Shown: positions 33,257 through 42,271 of the stretch, one piece after another
Layout: every line of letters begins with the position of its first letter
Position numbering within the stretch: position 1 is the first letter of the stretch
Source: Microbacterium sp. 1.5R
Lineage (GTDB): Bacteria; Actinomycetota; Actinomycetes; Actinomycetales; Microbacteriaceae
Length of the DNA stretch: 64,000 bases
Assembly (NCBI RefSeq): GCF_007667425.1
Contig: NZ_VDRC01000001.1
Location: 2,138,595-2,202,594, forward strand
Direction of reading: 5' to 3'
Translations under genes and position numbers: made by a program
The notes under the pieces: generated by a model
Seen by the model: the letters and a program-made list of their open reading frames with translations, nothing else
Databases searched by the model: none
Told to the model about the DNA's origin: nothing

Positions 33257-34744
33257 GTGATCCCGAATCCCTCCACCGCGACCGCGCGCTTGCGCCGTCT
33301 CGGCCGCACCGTCGGCGCGATGGCGCTGACGGTGTTCGTCGCCGCGGGCGCCCTGCTCGGCGGTGCCACCGCCGCCACCGCCGACACCAGCGGCGAGACC
33401 TACGTCATCGGCACCGACACCACGTTCGCGCCGTTCGAGTTCACCGACCCGAACGGCGACCTCGTCGGCATCGACATGGACCTGCTCCGCGCGATCGCGG
33501 AAGACCAGGGCTTCGAGGTCGAGATCCGCCAGCTCGGCTTCGATGCCGCGGTCCAGGCTCTGCAGGCCAACCAGGTCGACGCGGTCATGGCCGGCATGTC
33601 GATCACCGACGAGCGCAGGCAGACCTTCGACTTCAGCGACCCGTACTTCACCAGCGGCATCCAGCTCGGCGTGCTCGACTCCAGCGACATCCAGTCGCTC
33701 GACGACCTCGACGGCAAGGCCGTGGCGGTCAAGACCGGAACGCAGGGGCAGACCTTCGCCGAGGAGAACCAGGACGAGTACGGCTTCCGCATCACGCCGT
33801 ACCAGGACACGACCGACATGGTGGATGCCGTGAAGGCCGGCCAGGCCGTCGGCTACTTCGAGGACTTCCCGGTGCTCGCCTACGGCATCCAGCAGGGATC
33901 CGGCTTCCGCCTGATCGGTGAACCCGAGCTCGGCGGCGAGTACGGCTTCGCGGTGAACAAGGGGATGAACCCCGAGCTCATTGAGATGTTCAACGCGGGC
34001 CTTGCGAACCTGCAGGACTCCGGCGAGTACGACGAGATCGTCGACCGCTATCTCGCCGACGGCGACGGCGAAGGCGGGCAGGCGCAGGCGACCGACATCA
34101 TCTCGGTCGCCGTGAAGTACTGGCCTGCGCTGATGCAGGGCCTGTGGCTCACGATCCTCGCGACCCTCGTCGCGATCGTGGCGGCGTTCATCCTCGGCCT
34201 CGTCTTCGGATTCGGTCGCATCTCGCGCATCGCCCCGTTCCGCTGGGTCGCCACCGCCTACGTGTTCGTCTTCCGCGGCACACCGATCCTCGTGCAGGCG
34301 TTCTTCGTGTTCTTCGCCATCCCGCAGCTGATCCCCGGCCTCACCTTCGACCCGTTCGTCGCCGGTGCCATCACGCTCTCGCTGAACACCGGCGCGTACA
34401 TGACCGAGATCATCCGCGGCGGCATCCAGGCCGTCGACCCCGGCCAGAACGAGGCGTCTCGCTCGCTGGGGCTCAGCCACTGGAAGACCATGCGCAAGGT
34501 CGTGCTGCCGCAGGCGTTCCGCATCATGATCCCGTCGTTCGTGAACCAGGGGATCATCACGCTCAAGGACACCTCGCTCATCAGCGTCATCGGCCTCGCG
34601 GAGCTCACGTTCCAGTCGCGGCAGATCATCGCCTCGACGTACCTGTCGGCCCAGGTGCTGACGATCGTCGCCATCATCTACTTCGTCGTGATCACGCTGC
34701 TGACGCTGCTCGCGAACCGCCTGGAGAGGACGTTCAACTCATGA
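33257..34744 (+). CDS. Fused amino-acid-binding protein and ABC permease
   Basis: 495 residues from GTG (AGGAG upstream). Signal peptide to about 43 ('ATADTSG'), solute-binding family 3 domain about 48-272 ('[17 protein letters not shown]', '[20 protein letters not shown]', '[20 protein letters not shown]'), then a HisM/GlnP-type permease from about 285 ('[20 protein letters not shown]'; EAA loop '[20 protein letters not shown]'). The receptor is tethered to its own channel, as in lactococcal GlnP. 'F-E-F' and 'R-x-x-T-F-D-F' bind alpha-amino and carboxylate groups; glutamine or glutamate is the likely cargo. Works with the ATPase that overlaps its stop. Confidence 0.9.
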   Translation: MIPNPSTATARLRRLGRTVGAMALTVFVAAGALLGGATAATADTSGETYVIGTDTTFAPFEFTDPNGDLVGIDMDLLRAIAEDQGFEVEIRQLGFDAAVQALQANQVDAVMAGMSITDERRQTFDFSDPYFTSGIQLGVLDSSDIQSLDDLDGKAVAVKTGTQGQTFAEENQDEYGFRITPYQDTTDMVDAVKAGQAVGYFEDFPVLAYGIQQGSGFRLIGEPELGGEYGFAVNKGMNPELIEMFNAGLANLQDSGEYDEIVDRYLADGDGEGGQAQATDIISVAVKYWPALMQGLWLTILATLVAIVAAFILGLVFGFGRISRIAPFRWVATAYVFVFRGTPILVQAFFVFFAIPQLIPGLTFDPFVAGAITLSLNTGAYMTEIIRGGIQAVDPGQNEASRSLGLSHWKTMRKVVLPQAFRIMIPSFVNQGIITLKDTSLISVIGLAELTFQSRQIIASTYLSAQVLTIVAIIYFVVITLLTLLANRLERTFNS

Positions 34745-35469
34745 GCAAGATCGAGGTCAAGGACCTGCACAAGTCCTTCGGCGACAACGAGGTGCTCAAG
34801 GGCATCGACCTGACCGTCGCAGACGGCGAGGTCGTCGCGGTGATCGGCCCGTCCGGGTCGGGCAAGTCGACGCTGCTGCGCTGCCTGAACAAGCTCGAGG
34901 AGCCGACGTCGGGTCACGTCGTCATCGACGGCGTCGACCTCACCGACAAGAGCGTCAAGCTCGACGAGGTGCGCCAGCGCATCGGGATGGTGTTCCAGCA
35001 CTTCAACCTCTTCCCACACATGACGGTGCTCGAGAACATCACGCTCGCGCCCGTCGAGACGGGGCAGATGACGAAGGCGCAGGCGCGCGAGCGCGGCCTC
35101 GCGCTGCTCGACCGGGTCGGCCTCTCGGAGAAGGCCGGTGCCAAGCCGGCATCCCTCTCCGGTGGCCAGAAGCAGCGCGTGGCGATCGCCCGCGCGCTCG
35201 CGATGGACCCCGAGATCATGCTCTTCGACGAGGCCACCAGCGCGCTCGACCCCGAGATGGTCGGAGAGGTGCTGCAGGTCATCCGCGACCTCGCATCCGG
35301 AGGCATGACGATGGTGCTCGTGACGCACGAGATGGGCTTCGCCCGCGAGGTCTCGGGCCGCACGGTCTTCATGGACGGCGGAGTCGTCGTCGAGGAGGCG
35401 CCGCCTGCCGAGCTGTTCGGCGCCCCGAAGAACGAGCGTCTGCAGGACTTCCTCTCGAAGGTGCTCTGA
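34741..35469 (+). CDS. glnQ: Amino-acid ABC transporter ATP-binding protein
   Basis: 242 residues, ATGA overlap with the fused permease gene. Walker [11 protein letters not shown]-loop '[18 protein letters not shown]', signature LSGGQKQR, Walker B '[14 protein letters not shown]', H-loop 'VTHEMGF'. Powers uptake through the fused receptor-permease; two copies pair with a permease dimer. Confidence 0.93.
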   Translation: MSKIEVKDLHKSFGDNEVLKGIDLTVADGEVVAVIGPSGSGKSTLLRCLNKLEEPTSGHVVIDGVDLTDKSVKLDEVRQRIGMVFQHFNLFPHMTVLENITLAPVETGQMTKAQARERGLALLDRVGLSEKAGAKPASLSGGQKQRVAIARALAMDPEIMLFDEATSALDPEMVGEVLQVIRDLASGGMTMVLVTHEMGFAREVSGRTVFMDGGVVVEEAPPAELFGAPKNERLQDFLSKVL

Positions 35470-35494
35470 CCCGCCCGCTCACCCCCCTATTTCT

Positions 35495-35578
35495 GCCGAG
35501 CCACCCCTCTCGCGTCGAACCACTCCCGTGCGCACCGTCGTCACGGGGGTAGGCCGGCGAAAGGGGGGTGGCTCGGCG
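35495..35578. repeat. Family A nested inverted repeat, copy 5
   Basis: GCCGAGCCACCCC (35495-35507) and GGGGTGGCTCGGCG (35565-35578) form the outer stem; CCCGTG/CACGGG (35525-35530, 35542-35547) the inner one. It lies between convergent glnQ and MFS genes. Low-complexity GCGGGAGCGCGA-like sequence follows to about 35677. Confidence 0.75.
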
Positions 35579-35677
35579 CGCGGGAGGGCGCCAGAAAGGG
35601 CGAGCGGGTGCGCGAGGGCGAGCGGGCGCGGGAGCGCGAGACGGGAGCGAATGCGCGAGCGGGCGCGGGAGCGCGCG

Positions 35678-36988
35678 TCAGGGGAGCGGGGCCGGGGCGG
35701 GATGCCTGCGGATCGTCGCGCTGACCAGCGCCGCGACCGCGCACAGCCCGGCGGCGGCGAACCACGCGATCGTGTACTGGCCGGTGTGATCGCGCACGAT
35801 GCCCGCGAGCACCGAGGCGATGCCGGCGCCGATCTGGTGCGCCGCGAAGACCCACCCGAACACGAGCGGTCCGCGGTCGCCGAACACCTCGCGGCAGAGG
35901 GCGATCGTCGGTGGCACGGTCGCCACCCAGTCGAGGCCGTAGATGACGATGAACACGATGATGCTCGGCTGCACCTCGGCTGAGAGCAGGCTCGGCAGGA
36001 ACAGCAGGCTCACCCCGCGCAGGGCGTAGTACGCCGCGAGCAGGATGCGGGGGTTCACCCGGTCGGTGAGCCAGCCCGAGAACACGGTGCCGACGATGTC
36101 GAAGATCCCCACGACGGCGAGAAGGCCCGCGGCCGTCGTCGTCGGCATCCCGTGATCGTGGGCGCTGGGGATGAAATGGGTGCCGATCAGTCCGTTGGTC
36201 GAGGCGCCGCAGATCGCGAAGCCGATCGCGAGGGCCCAGAACGTCCTCGTGCGCGCTGCGTCGCGCAGCGTCGACACTGCGAGGCGGGCCGCACCCCAGG
36301 CGTTGCCGCGCGGTCGCGGTGCCGGTGCCGCCGTCGGGGCGGGCTCGCCGTAGCGTCCGACGCCGAGGTCGCTCGGGCGGTTGCGCAGGAAGATCCAGAC
36401 GAGCGGCACGACCGCGAGCGCGCCGCCGGCGATGATGAGGGATGCTCCTCGCCAGCCGATCTGTTCGGCCGACGTCGCGATGACGGGCAGGAAGATCAGC
36501 TGACCCGTCGCGCTGCCTGCCGTGAGCACACCGGAGACGAAGCCCCGCCGGGTCGCGAACCACGTGTCGGTGATGGTCGCGGCGAACACGAGGGCCATCG
36601 ATCCTGTGCCGAGCCCGATCAGCACGCCCCAGGTGAGGATCAGCTGGGCGGGGGTCGCGACGAACACGCTCAGTGCCGCGCCGGCGCCGATCACGAACAG
36701 GGCGGTCACGGTCACCGCGCGAATGCCGAAGCGCTGCATCAGAGCGGCGGCGAACGGTGCGGTGAGCCCGAACAGCAGCAGGTTGACGGTCACGGCGAGC
36801 GAGAGCTCGGCGGTGGTCCAGCCAAACTCGTCCTGCAGCGGCAGCATCAGCACGCCGGGCGCGGCGCGGAAGCCCGCGGCGCCGATCAGGGCGATGAGCG
36901 CGACGAGCGCGACGATCCACGCCGGATGCACACGGCGGGCGCGCGATGTCGAGGTGCCGGCGGGCTCTTCGACGGATTCGGCGGTCAC
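35678..36988 (-). CDS. MFS transporter
   Basis: 436 residues; the GTG at 36988 overlaps the hxlR stop (GTGA). Twelve predicted helices, beginning 'WIVALVALIALIGAAGFRAA'; 'DEFGWTTAELSLAVTVNLLL' and 'GLTAPFAAALMQRFGIR' fit the oxalate/formate or monocarboxylate-like MFS group. Substrate unknown. Expression is presumably tied to the HxlR regulator with which it is cotranslated. Confidence 0.85.
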   Translation of the reverse strand: MTAESVEEPAGTSTSRARRVHPAWIVALVALIALIGAAGFRAAPGVLMLPLQDEFGWTTAELSLAVTVNLLLFGLTAPFAAALMQRFGIRAVTVTALFVIGAGAALSVFVATPAQLILTWGVLIGLGTGSMALVFAATITDTWFATRRGFVSGVLTAGSATGQLIFLPVIATSAEQIGWRGASLIIAGGALAVVPLVWIFLRNRPSDLGVGRYGEPAPTAAPAPRPRGNAWGAARLAVSTLRDAARTRTFWALAIGFAICGASTNGLIGTHFIPSAHDHGMPTTTAAGLLAVVGIFDIVGTVFSGWLTDRVNPRILLAAYYALRGVSLLFLPSLLSAEVQPSIIVFIVIYGLDWVATVPPTIALCREVFGDRGPLVFGWVFAAHQIGAGIASVLAGIVRDHTGQYTIAWFAAAGLCAVAALVSATIRRHPAPAPLP

Positions 36989-37452
36989 GCGGGGGCTCCC
37001 GAGGCGAGGGCGAACGGCTCGCCGCCCATGCTGCGACGCGCCCAGCGGGTCGAGTTTGCGTCGAGCGGGGCGTCGCAGCGGGTGCACCAGTCGACGGATG
37101 CTGCGGCCTGACCGCACCGGTCGCATGAGACATCCAGCCCCCAGGAGCCGTCGGGGTCGGTCACACGGGAGAATCGCGCGAACGCGTGCAGGATCGGAAG
37201 CGTCTCGCGGCCGGCATCCGTCACCGCGTAGCCGCGGTCGGCGTGGCGGGCGACGAGTCCGGCATCCGTCATCGCGCCGAGGCGCCGCGAGAGCACCGAA
37301 TCCGCTGCGCCGGTGGCGTCGCGCAGCTCGTCGAAGCGGGAGCGACCCGAGAACAGCTCACGCAGGATCAGCAGGACCCAGGGGTCGGCGAGCACATCGG
37401 CGGAGCGGGCGATCGGACACGTGGCGGTCGACCAGTCGGAGCGGAGCGGCAT
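36985..37452 (-). CDS. HxlR family regulator with C-terminal zinc ribbon
   Basis: 155 residues. 'CPIARSADVLADPWVLLILR' with C12 and 'RFDELRDATGAADSVLSRRL' form the HxlR winged HTH. The C-terminal third adds C-x2-C and C-x2-C knuckles ('SCDRCGQ', 'WCTRCDA'), an extra zinc ribbon not present in typical 110-residue HxlR proteins. A perfect palindrome lies just upstream. First gene of the hxlR-MFS pair. Confidence 0.88.
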   Translation of the reverse strand: MPLRSDWSTATCPIARSADVLADPWVLLILRELFSGRSRFDELRDATGAADSVLSRRLGAMTDAGLVARHADRGYAVTDAGRETLPILHAFARFSRVTDPDGSWGLDVSCDRCGQAAASVDWCTRCDAPLDANSTRWARRSMGGEPFALASGAPA

Positions 37453-37458
37453 CCTCTG

Positions 37459-37475
37459 ACTTTCTTGAAGAAAGT
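37459..37475. promoter_or_regulatory. HxlR operator candidate
   Basis: ACTTTCTTGAAGAAAGT is a perfect 8+1+8 palindrome ending 6 nt before the hxlR start codon. A/T-rich in a GC-rich setting. Binding there would block transcription or initiation of its own operon. Confidence 0.65.
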
Positions 37476-37500
37476 AGTGGGTGTCAAGGGCGCAGGTGCA

Positions 37501-37555
37501 GAACGGCAGGAATCACGCACGATCCGGCGGGATCCGTGCGGCATTCCTGCCGTTC
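37501..37555. terminator. Long imperfect hairpin between hxlR and purD
   Basis: GAACGGCAGGAAT (37501-37513) pairs perfectly with ATTCCTGCCGTTC (37543-37555); inside, CGCACGATCC faces GGATCCGTGCG. It could terminate transcription coming out of purD. To its right (about 37588-37665) is a degenerate piece of the family A repeat. Confidence 0.5.
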
Positions 37556-37684
37556 TTCGCGCGTTCTATGCCCGCGCCACTTCCCCGGATCGCCCCTCTC
37601 TGCGCGAGCCACCGCGTGAACGGGTCGCCGAGGGGTGGTTCGACCGCAGCGGGGTGGTTCGGGGGTCAGCGGGAGAGGCGGGTG

Positions 37685-38962
37685 CTACTCCGCGACGCGG
37701 GCGGCGATGTCGGTGCGGTGGTGCGAGCCCTCGAGGCGGATGCGTCCGATCGCCTCGTATGCGCGGTCGCGGGCCGTGCGGAAGTCGGATGCCGTCGCCA
37801 CGACGTTCAGCACGCGGCCGCCCGTCGCGACGAGCGATCCGCCGGGGGCGTCGGGGCTCGCGGTGGCAGCGTGCACGAGGCGCACACCCTCGACCTGCGC
37901 GGCCTCGGCGAGACCCTCGATCGGGCGACCGGTCTGCGGTGCCTCGGGGTAGCCCTCGCTGGCGACGACGACCGTGATGGCGACGTCGTCGCGGAACTCC
38001 GGCTCGGGCTGGTCCTCGAGGGTGCCGGATGCCGCCGCGAGCAGCAGCTCCGACAGCGGCGTCACGAGGCGCGGCAGCACGACCTGCGTCTCGGGGTCGC
38101 CGAACCGCGCGTTGAACTCGATCACGCGCACGCCGGCGGGCGTGAGGATGAGTCCGGCGTACAGCAGGCCGATGAACGGGGTGCCTTCCCCGTCGAGCTG
38201 GCGGACGACGGGCAGAGCCACGTCGCGTGTGACCTCGGCGACGAATGCCTGCTCGCTGCCGAACTGCTCGGCGAGCCAGGGGAGGGGCGAGTACGCGCCC
38301 ATGCCGCCCGTGTTGGGACCCTCGTCGCCGTCGAGCGCGCGCTTGAAATCCTGCGCCGGGCTGAGTGCGCGCACCGTGTCGCCGTCGCTGAGGAAGAAGA
38401 GCGAGACCTCGGGGCCTGACAGGAACTCCTCGACGAGCACCGGACCCGACGGCAGATACTGCTCGGCATGGGCGAGTGCCTCTGCGCGGTCGGAGGTCAC
38501 GATGACGCCCTTGCCCGCCGCGAGGCCGTCGGCCTTCACCACGTGCGGGGCGCCGAGCTCGTCGAACGCGGCCTCGACCTCGGCGGTCGTCGCGGCGCGG
38601 ACGGCGCGGCCGGTGGGGACGCCCGCGGCATCCATGATCCGCTTCGCGAACGACTTGGATCCCTCGAGCTGTGCGGCCGCCTTGCCAGGGCCGAACACCG
38701 GGATGCCGCGCTCGCGCAGCACGTCGGCGACACCCGCGACGAGCGGCGCCTCCGGCCCCACGACCACGAGGTCGACGGCGTTCTGATTGGCGAACTCGGT
38801 GATCGCCGCGCCGTCGAGCGGGTCGAGGCTGACCGGGGTGGCATCCTGCGCGATGCCCGCGTTGCCCGGGGCGACGAAGATCTCGTGCTCCGTCTGCTCC
38901 GCCCGCAGGCCGAGGATGATGGCGTGCTCACGGGCACCGGAACCGAGGACGAGGATCTTCAC
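37685..38962 (-). CDS. purD: Phosphoribosylamine-glycine ligase
   Basis: 425 residues, normal length. 'MKILVLGSGAREHAI' start, ATP-grasp core with 'HVVKADGLAAGKGVIV', 'SLFFLSDGDTVRALSPAQDF', 'NTGGMGAYSP' and 'VIEFNARFGDPETQVVLP'. Catalyses step 2 of purine synthesis. The GTG start has TAGGCT 6 nt upstream and no ribosome site, so the mRNA is probably leaderless. Confidence 0.96.
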   Translation of the reverse strand: MKILVLGSGAREHAIILGLRAEQTEHEIFVAPGNAGIAQDATPVSLDPLDGAAITEFANQNAVDLVVVGPEAPLVAGVADVLRERGIPVFGPGKAAAQLEGSKSFAKRIMDAAGVPTGRAVRAATTAEVEAAFDELGAPHVVKADGLAAGKGVIVTSDRAEALAHAEQYLPSGPVLVEEFLSGPEVSLFFLSDGDTVRALSPAQDFKRALDGDEGPNTGGMGAYSPLPWLAEQFGSEQAFVAEVTRDVALPVVRQLDGEGTPFIGLLYAGLILTPAGVRVIEFNARFGDPETQVVLPRLVTPLSELLLAAASGTLEDQPEPEFRDDVAITVVVASEGYPEAPQTGRPIEGLAEAAQVEGVRLVHAATASPDAPGGSLVATGGRVLNVVATASDFRTARDRAYEAIGRIRLEGSHHRTDIAARVAE

Positions 38963-39117
38963 CCGACCAGCCTACCGACGCACACGGCGGGGTTTCCGAC
39001 CTGGGCGTGGTGCCGGTGCCGGCGGCACGAATTGACGGGAACGGCGGGGTCCAGGCCGCCGACGGCACGAGGTGCGACGGGAGCGAGGGCGCGAGGTCGC
39101 GAGAACCGCGAGCGGGG

Positions 39118-39798
39118 TCAGAGGTCGATCGGCCGCTCGACGGAGCGGTCCCATTCCTCCGTCCACCCGGTCGCATCGAACAGCGCGTCGAGCACCATCG
39201 CGGTGAAGCCCCACACGATGGTCCCGCCGACATCGAATGCGGGTCCGCGCCACGTGCGACCCGCCCGGTGGATCGTCGAGGTGAATCGGATGCTCGGATC
39301 GAGAAGCTGCGCGACGGGCACTCGGAACACCTCGACCGTCTCGGCATGGTCGACCGCGGCGACGCGAGACGGCGACCGCCACCAGGCCAGCACGGGAGTC
39401 ACGACGTGGTTGCTCGCGGCGAGGGGCAGTTCGCCGAGCGTCGCGAGCACTTCGACGCCCGCGGGGTCGAGGCCGGTCTCCTCCTGCGCCTCGCGCAGCG
39501 CGGTGGCGACGGCGTCGGCATCCTGCTCCTCCCGGCGGCCACCGGGGAACGACACCTGGCCGGGGTGCGACGACAGGGTCGCGGCGCGGCGCTGGAGCAG
39601 CACGTCGAGGTCGGCGGCGACCGTGGCCTCGTCGGTCTGCGCGGGGGTGCTGTCGAGGCGTCCGAACAGGACGAGCACCGAGGCCGGATGCGCGTCGCCG
39701 ACCAGCGGCGGGAACGGCCGCGCCCACCCCTCTGCGCGCTGCGCCGCGGCGAGCAGCTCGGCCCGCGCACCGTGCAGGGTCTCGGGATTCTCGGTCAT
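39118..39798 (-). CDS. Nudix hydrolase, CoA pyrophosphatase type
   Basis: 226 residues from ATG 39798. 'VLLQRRAATLSSHPGQVSFP' is the NuCoA motif; it runs into the Nudix box G87...REAQEETGL (about 87-110) with its metal-binding R-E-x2-E-E. The family splits CoA and oxidised CoA to phosphopantetheine and 3',5'-ADP. Divergent from the sterol-carrier-like gene. Confidence 0.9.
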   Translation of the reverse strand: MTENPETLHGARAELLAAAQRAEGWARPFPPLVGDAHPASVLVLFGRLDSTPAQTDEATVAADLDVLLQRRAATLSSHPGQVSFPGGRREEQDADAVATALREAQEETGLDPAGVEVLATLGELPLAASNHVVTPVLAWWRSPSRVAAVDHAETVEVFRVPVAQLLDPSIRFTSTIHRAGRTWRGPAFDVGGTIVWGFTAMVLDALFDATGWTEEWDRSVERPIDL

Positions 39799-39861
39799 CG
39801 CTCCGAGCCTATGCCCGCGGTGAGGCCGTGCGGCGTGCGCTGTGGGCGCACTTGTGCACTC

Positions 39862-39894
39862 GCGTCGGACGAATTCGCCGGATTCGTCCGACGC
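39862..39894. promoter_or_regulatory. Perfect 13-bp inverted repeat in a divergent promoter region
   Basis: GCGTCGGACGAAT (39862-39874) and ATTCGTCCGACGC (39882-39894), 7-nt centre. It stands between two start codons pointing away from each other, so a terminator role is unlikely; an operator for one or both genes, or a dispersed repeat, is more plausible. A third half-copy (GCGACGCAAGCGCGAC) follows at 39907. Confidence 0.5.
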
Positions 39895-39959
39895 AGGCGC
39901 GATTCTGCGACGCAAGCGCGACGGAGGCGGATGCCGAGGCGCGGCGTACCATGGATCCC

Positions 39960-40331
39960 ATGCCTCCCCGCAAGATCGACATCATCGACGGACGCACCGC
40001 TCTCGATGCTGTGCGCGCCGCGGAATCCGCGGGGGAGAAGCCGACCAGGAACGACCTCGCGACCGCCGTGCGGTACCTGCTGCAGCTGCTCGACGAGAAG
40101 GCCCCCGGCAACAGCGTCGAGGTGCGCGTGCCGCCGTTCGGGGCGGTGCAGGTCATCCAGGGTCCGCGCCACACCCGCGGCACACCGCCGAACGTCGTCG
40201 AGATGGATGCCGCGACCTGGATCTCCGTCGCCACGGGCGTCGAGCACTGGACGGATGCCGAGGCGGCCGGCCGGATCCATGCCTCCGGCACGCGGGCGGA
40301 CCTGCTCGACGTGCTGCCGCTTCGGCCCTGA
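39960..40331 (+). CDS. Small sterol-carrier-like (SCP2-type) protein
   Basis: 123 residues. 'TRNDLATAVRYLLQLLDEKA', 'NSVEVRVPPFGAVQVIQGPR', 'NVVEMDAATWISVATGVEHW' resemble actinobacterial proteins annotated as sterol carrier family (the maleylpyruvate-isomerase C-terminal/SCP2 fold). Function unproven. TACCAT ends 7 nt before the ATG, so the message may be leaderless. Confidence 0.7.
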   Translation: MPPRKIDIIDGRTALDAVRAAESAGEKPTRNDLATAVRYLLQLLDEKAPGNSVEVRVPPFGAVQVIQGPRHTRGTPPNVVEMDAATWISVATGVEHWTDAEAAGRIHASGTRADLLDVLPLRP

Positions 40332-40361
40332 CCCGCTCGCAGGCCGTTGCAGAATGAACGC

Positions 40362-40796
40362 ATGAGCTATGTCGTCGACGACTCCCCCGACCGCATCGAC
40401 ACCGACGCGGTGTGGGCCGCGCTCCGCGAGGTCTACTGGGGCAAGTGGCGCAGCCGTGAAGACATCGAGGCGCAGATCCGCGGTGCGTGGCGGGTCATCG
40501 GCGTCTATCACGAGCAGACTGGCGCGCAGGTGGGCTTCGCCCGTGCGGTGTCGGACGGTGCGGGTTTCGCCTACCTCGCCGACGTCATCGTGCTGGAGGC
40601 CCATCGGGGCCGCGGCCTCGGCACACGGATCGTGCAGGCCATGATCGACGACGGACCTGGCGCCCACTTCCGCTGGACCCTCTTCACCAGCGATGCGCAC
40701 GGCCTCTACGAGAAGTTCGGTTTCGCAGAGCCTGACCGTACCGCCCTCGTGCGCCCTGCGGCGGCGCGCCCCGTGCACCCGACGCAGGCGCCCTAG
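40362..40796 (+). CDS. GNAT family N-acetyltransferase
   Basis: 144 residues. 'AWRVIGVYHEQTGAQVGFAR', then 'FAYLADVIVLEAHRGRGLGT' with the acetyl-CoA R-G-x-G-L-G loop, then 'LFTSDAHGLYEKFGF', the usual end of the fold. Substrate unknown. CAGAAT ends 6 nt before the ATG; it follows the SCP2-like gene by 30 nt in the same direction. Confidence 0.88.
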   Translation: MSYVVDDSPDRIDTDAVWAALREVYWGKWRSREDIEAQIRGAWRVIGVYHEQTGAQVGFARAVSDGAGFAYLADVIVLEAHRGRGLGTRIVQAMIDDGPGAHFRWTLFTSDAHGLYEKFGFAEPDRTALVRPAAARPVHPTQAP

Positions 40797-40859
40797 CGCC
40801 CGCCACCCGGTCCGGCATATCCGGTGCCGCCGCACAGCCGACGGTGGGACAATGGATCC

Positions 40860-41174
40860 ATGGCATCCCAGGAATCCCCCGAGACCGTCGAGGCGACCGT
40901 CCGTCGCGTGCCTCGCTACGGCGTCTTCATGGGGATCGGCGTCGTCGTCGGCATCGTCATCGCCGGCATCCTCACGCTCATCGGCAGCTACGAGCCGTCC
41001 GACGCGGTCAACGTCGTCTATCCGCCAGGACAGGTGTTCGGCTTCCTGCTGCTGTGGACCGCCCCGATCGGGCTGGCCCTCGGCGGAGTCGTCGGTCTGA
41101 TCTTCGAGCGGGCGTCACGGCGCCACGACCGGATCGTGCGCGTCGAGCACGAGACCATCGTCACGAACGACTGA
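40860..41174 (+). CDS. Small membrane protein, unknown
   Basis: 104 residues with two membrane helices ('YGVFMGIGVVVGIVIAGILT' and 'VFGFLLLWTAPIGLALGGVV') joined by a short outside loop, and a charged C-terminal tail. This two-helix type is common and conserved in Microbacteriaceae but has no known role. GACAAT ends 6 nt before the ATG: a clear leaderless arrangement. Confidence 0.75.
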   Translation: MASQESPETVEATVRRVPRYGVFMGIGVVVGIVIAGILTLIGSYEPSDAVNVVYPPGQVFGFLLLWTAPIGLALGGVVGLIFERASRRHDRIVRVEHETIVTND

Positions 41175-41192
41175 CGTACGGTCGGTCTCGCC

Positions 41193-41825
41193 TCAGGCGA
41201 GCTCGGCGATGATCGGCCTGATCGCCGAGTCGAACGATACGACGTCGCGGCGGAGCCCATCCGTCACCGCCACGGTGAGCGCTCCGATCCACCAGATGCC
41301 GCGCTGCGAGAACGGCAGCACCTGCACGTTCAACTCGAACGAGTGCGCCCGCCGCCCGATGTCGCGTTCGAACTCCGCGATCGCGCTGGCATACGCCCGG
41401 TACGACTCGCCGTTCGTGGTGCCCGTCGCGGTGCGGGTGCCCATGGAGCTGCGGATCGACGACAGGTAGCGGTCGTGCGCCGCGCTCGCGAATCGCATCG
41501 CCGATTCCGCGTGGGGGGTGATCGCGCTCGCCAGCTTCTCGGCCCCCGTGGCCGGGAGTGCGACGAGCGTGTCGAAACCGTCGACCAGCTCGAGCGGGAC
41601 GCCGGACGGGTGAGCGCGGGGTTCGACGGTCATGTCCCAGTACTCGCGCCACTGCTTCTCGAGGTCGGGATCCACGTCGCTGGCGTCCGGGGCGCGCACC
41701 GGCAGTTCGCGGAGGCTCGGCAGATCGTCGGGCGCGCGGATTCCGAGGGCCTGCCGCAGCGCGAGCGCGACCAGCACGGAGACGCTCGCGTCCTCGCGGA
41801 TCAGCCACTGCGGCTTGTCGGCCAT
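41193..41825 (-). CDS. Conserved unknown protein
   Basis: 210 residues, ATG 41825 with TACGAT 6 nt upstream (leaderless type). 'ADKPQWLIREDASVSVLVAL', 'EYWDMTVEPRAHPSGVPLEL', 'RGIWWIGALTVAVTDGLRRD'. No signal, membrane segment or known domain. Convergent with the small membrane protein gene, 18 nt apart. Confidence 0.65.
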   Translation of the reverse strand: MADKPQWLIREDASVSVLVALALRQALGIRAPDDLPSLRELPVRAPDASDVDPDLEKQWREYWDMTVEPRAHPSGVPLELVDGFDTLVALPATGAEKLASAITPHAESAMRFASAAHDRYLSSIRSSMGTRTATGTTNGESYRAYASAIAEFERDIGRRAHSFELNVQVLPFSQRGIWWIGALTVAVTDGLRRDVVSFDSAIRPIIAELA

Positions 41826-41874
41826 GGCCCCATCGTAGGCGGCGCTCGCCGCCCCGCGGCAGTCCCGAGTCGAG

Positions 41875-42219
41875 TCAGGTGTGTATGAGCTGACGCCAGT
41901 TCGCCGGCACCCGCCCGGCGGGCCCGGGGGAGGGCTGGTCCTGCGGCCGGCTGGTCGGGGCCGCGAGCTCCGGTCCGTCGAGGACCGATTCGTCGGTGTA
42001 GTCCCAGAACCAGTCCTCGCCCGGCTCGAAGCTCTGGATGAGCGGATGGCCGGTCTCCTGGAAATGCGCGGTCGCGTGCTGACCGGGAGAGGTGTCGCAG
42101 CATCCGATGTGCCCGCATGCCGCACAGCGGCGCAGATGCACCCAGAAGCCTTCCTGCCGGTCGCACTCGACGCATCCGGTGCCGGACGGTGCGACGTTCA
42201 CATCGATGTCGGTACTCAT
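41875..42219 (-). CDS. UBP-type zinc-finger protein
   Basis: 114 residues, ATG with GGAGAGAG upstream. Cys/His spacing 'GCVECDRQEGFWVHLRRCAAC', 'GHIGCCDTSPGQHATAHFQE', 'TGHPLIQSFEPGEDWFWDY' is that of the ubiquitin-protease zinc finger (zf-UBP), which in eukaryotes binds free ubiquitin C-termini. In actinobacteria it usually stands beside an FAD oxidoreductase, as it does here (52 nt downstream of it). What it binds in a bacterium without ubiquitin is not known. Confidence 0.85.
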   Translation of the reverse strand: MSTDIDVNVAPSGTGCVECDRQEGFWVHLRRCAACGHIGCCDTSPGQHATAHFQETGHPLIQSFEPGEDWFWDYTDESVLDGPELAAPTSRPQDQPSPGPAGRVPANWRQLIHT

Positions 42220-42271
42220 CTCTCTCCTCGGTCCTCTCTTCTCTGCCGGCGGATGTGTCCCGGCCGGAGCC

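Noticed and set aside
35584..35677. Coding sequence in the GCGGGAGCGCGA-type stretch
   Set aside because: Low-complexity Arg/Gly/Ala translations in all frames, no start context.
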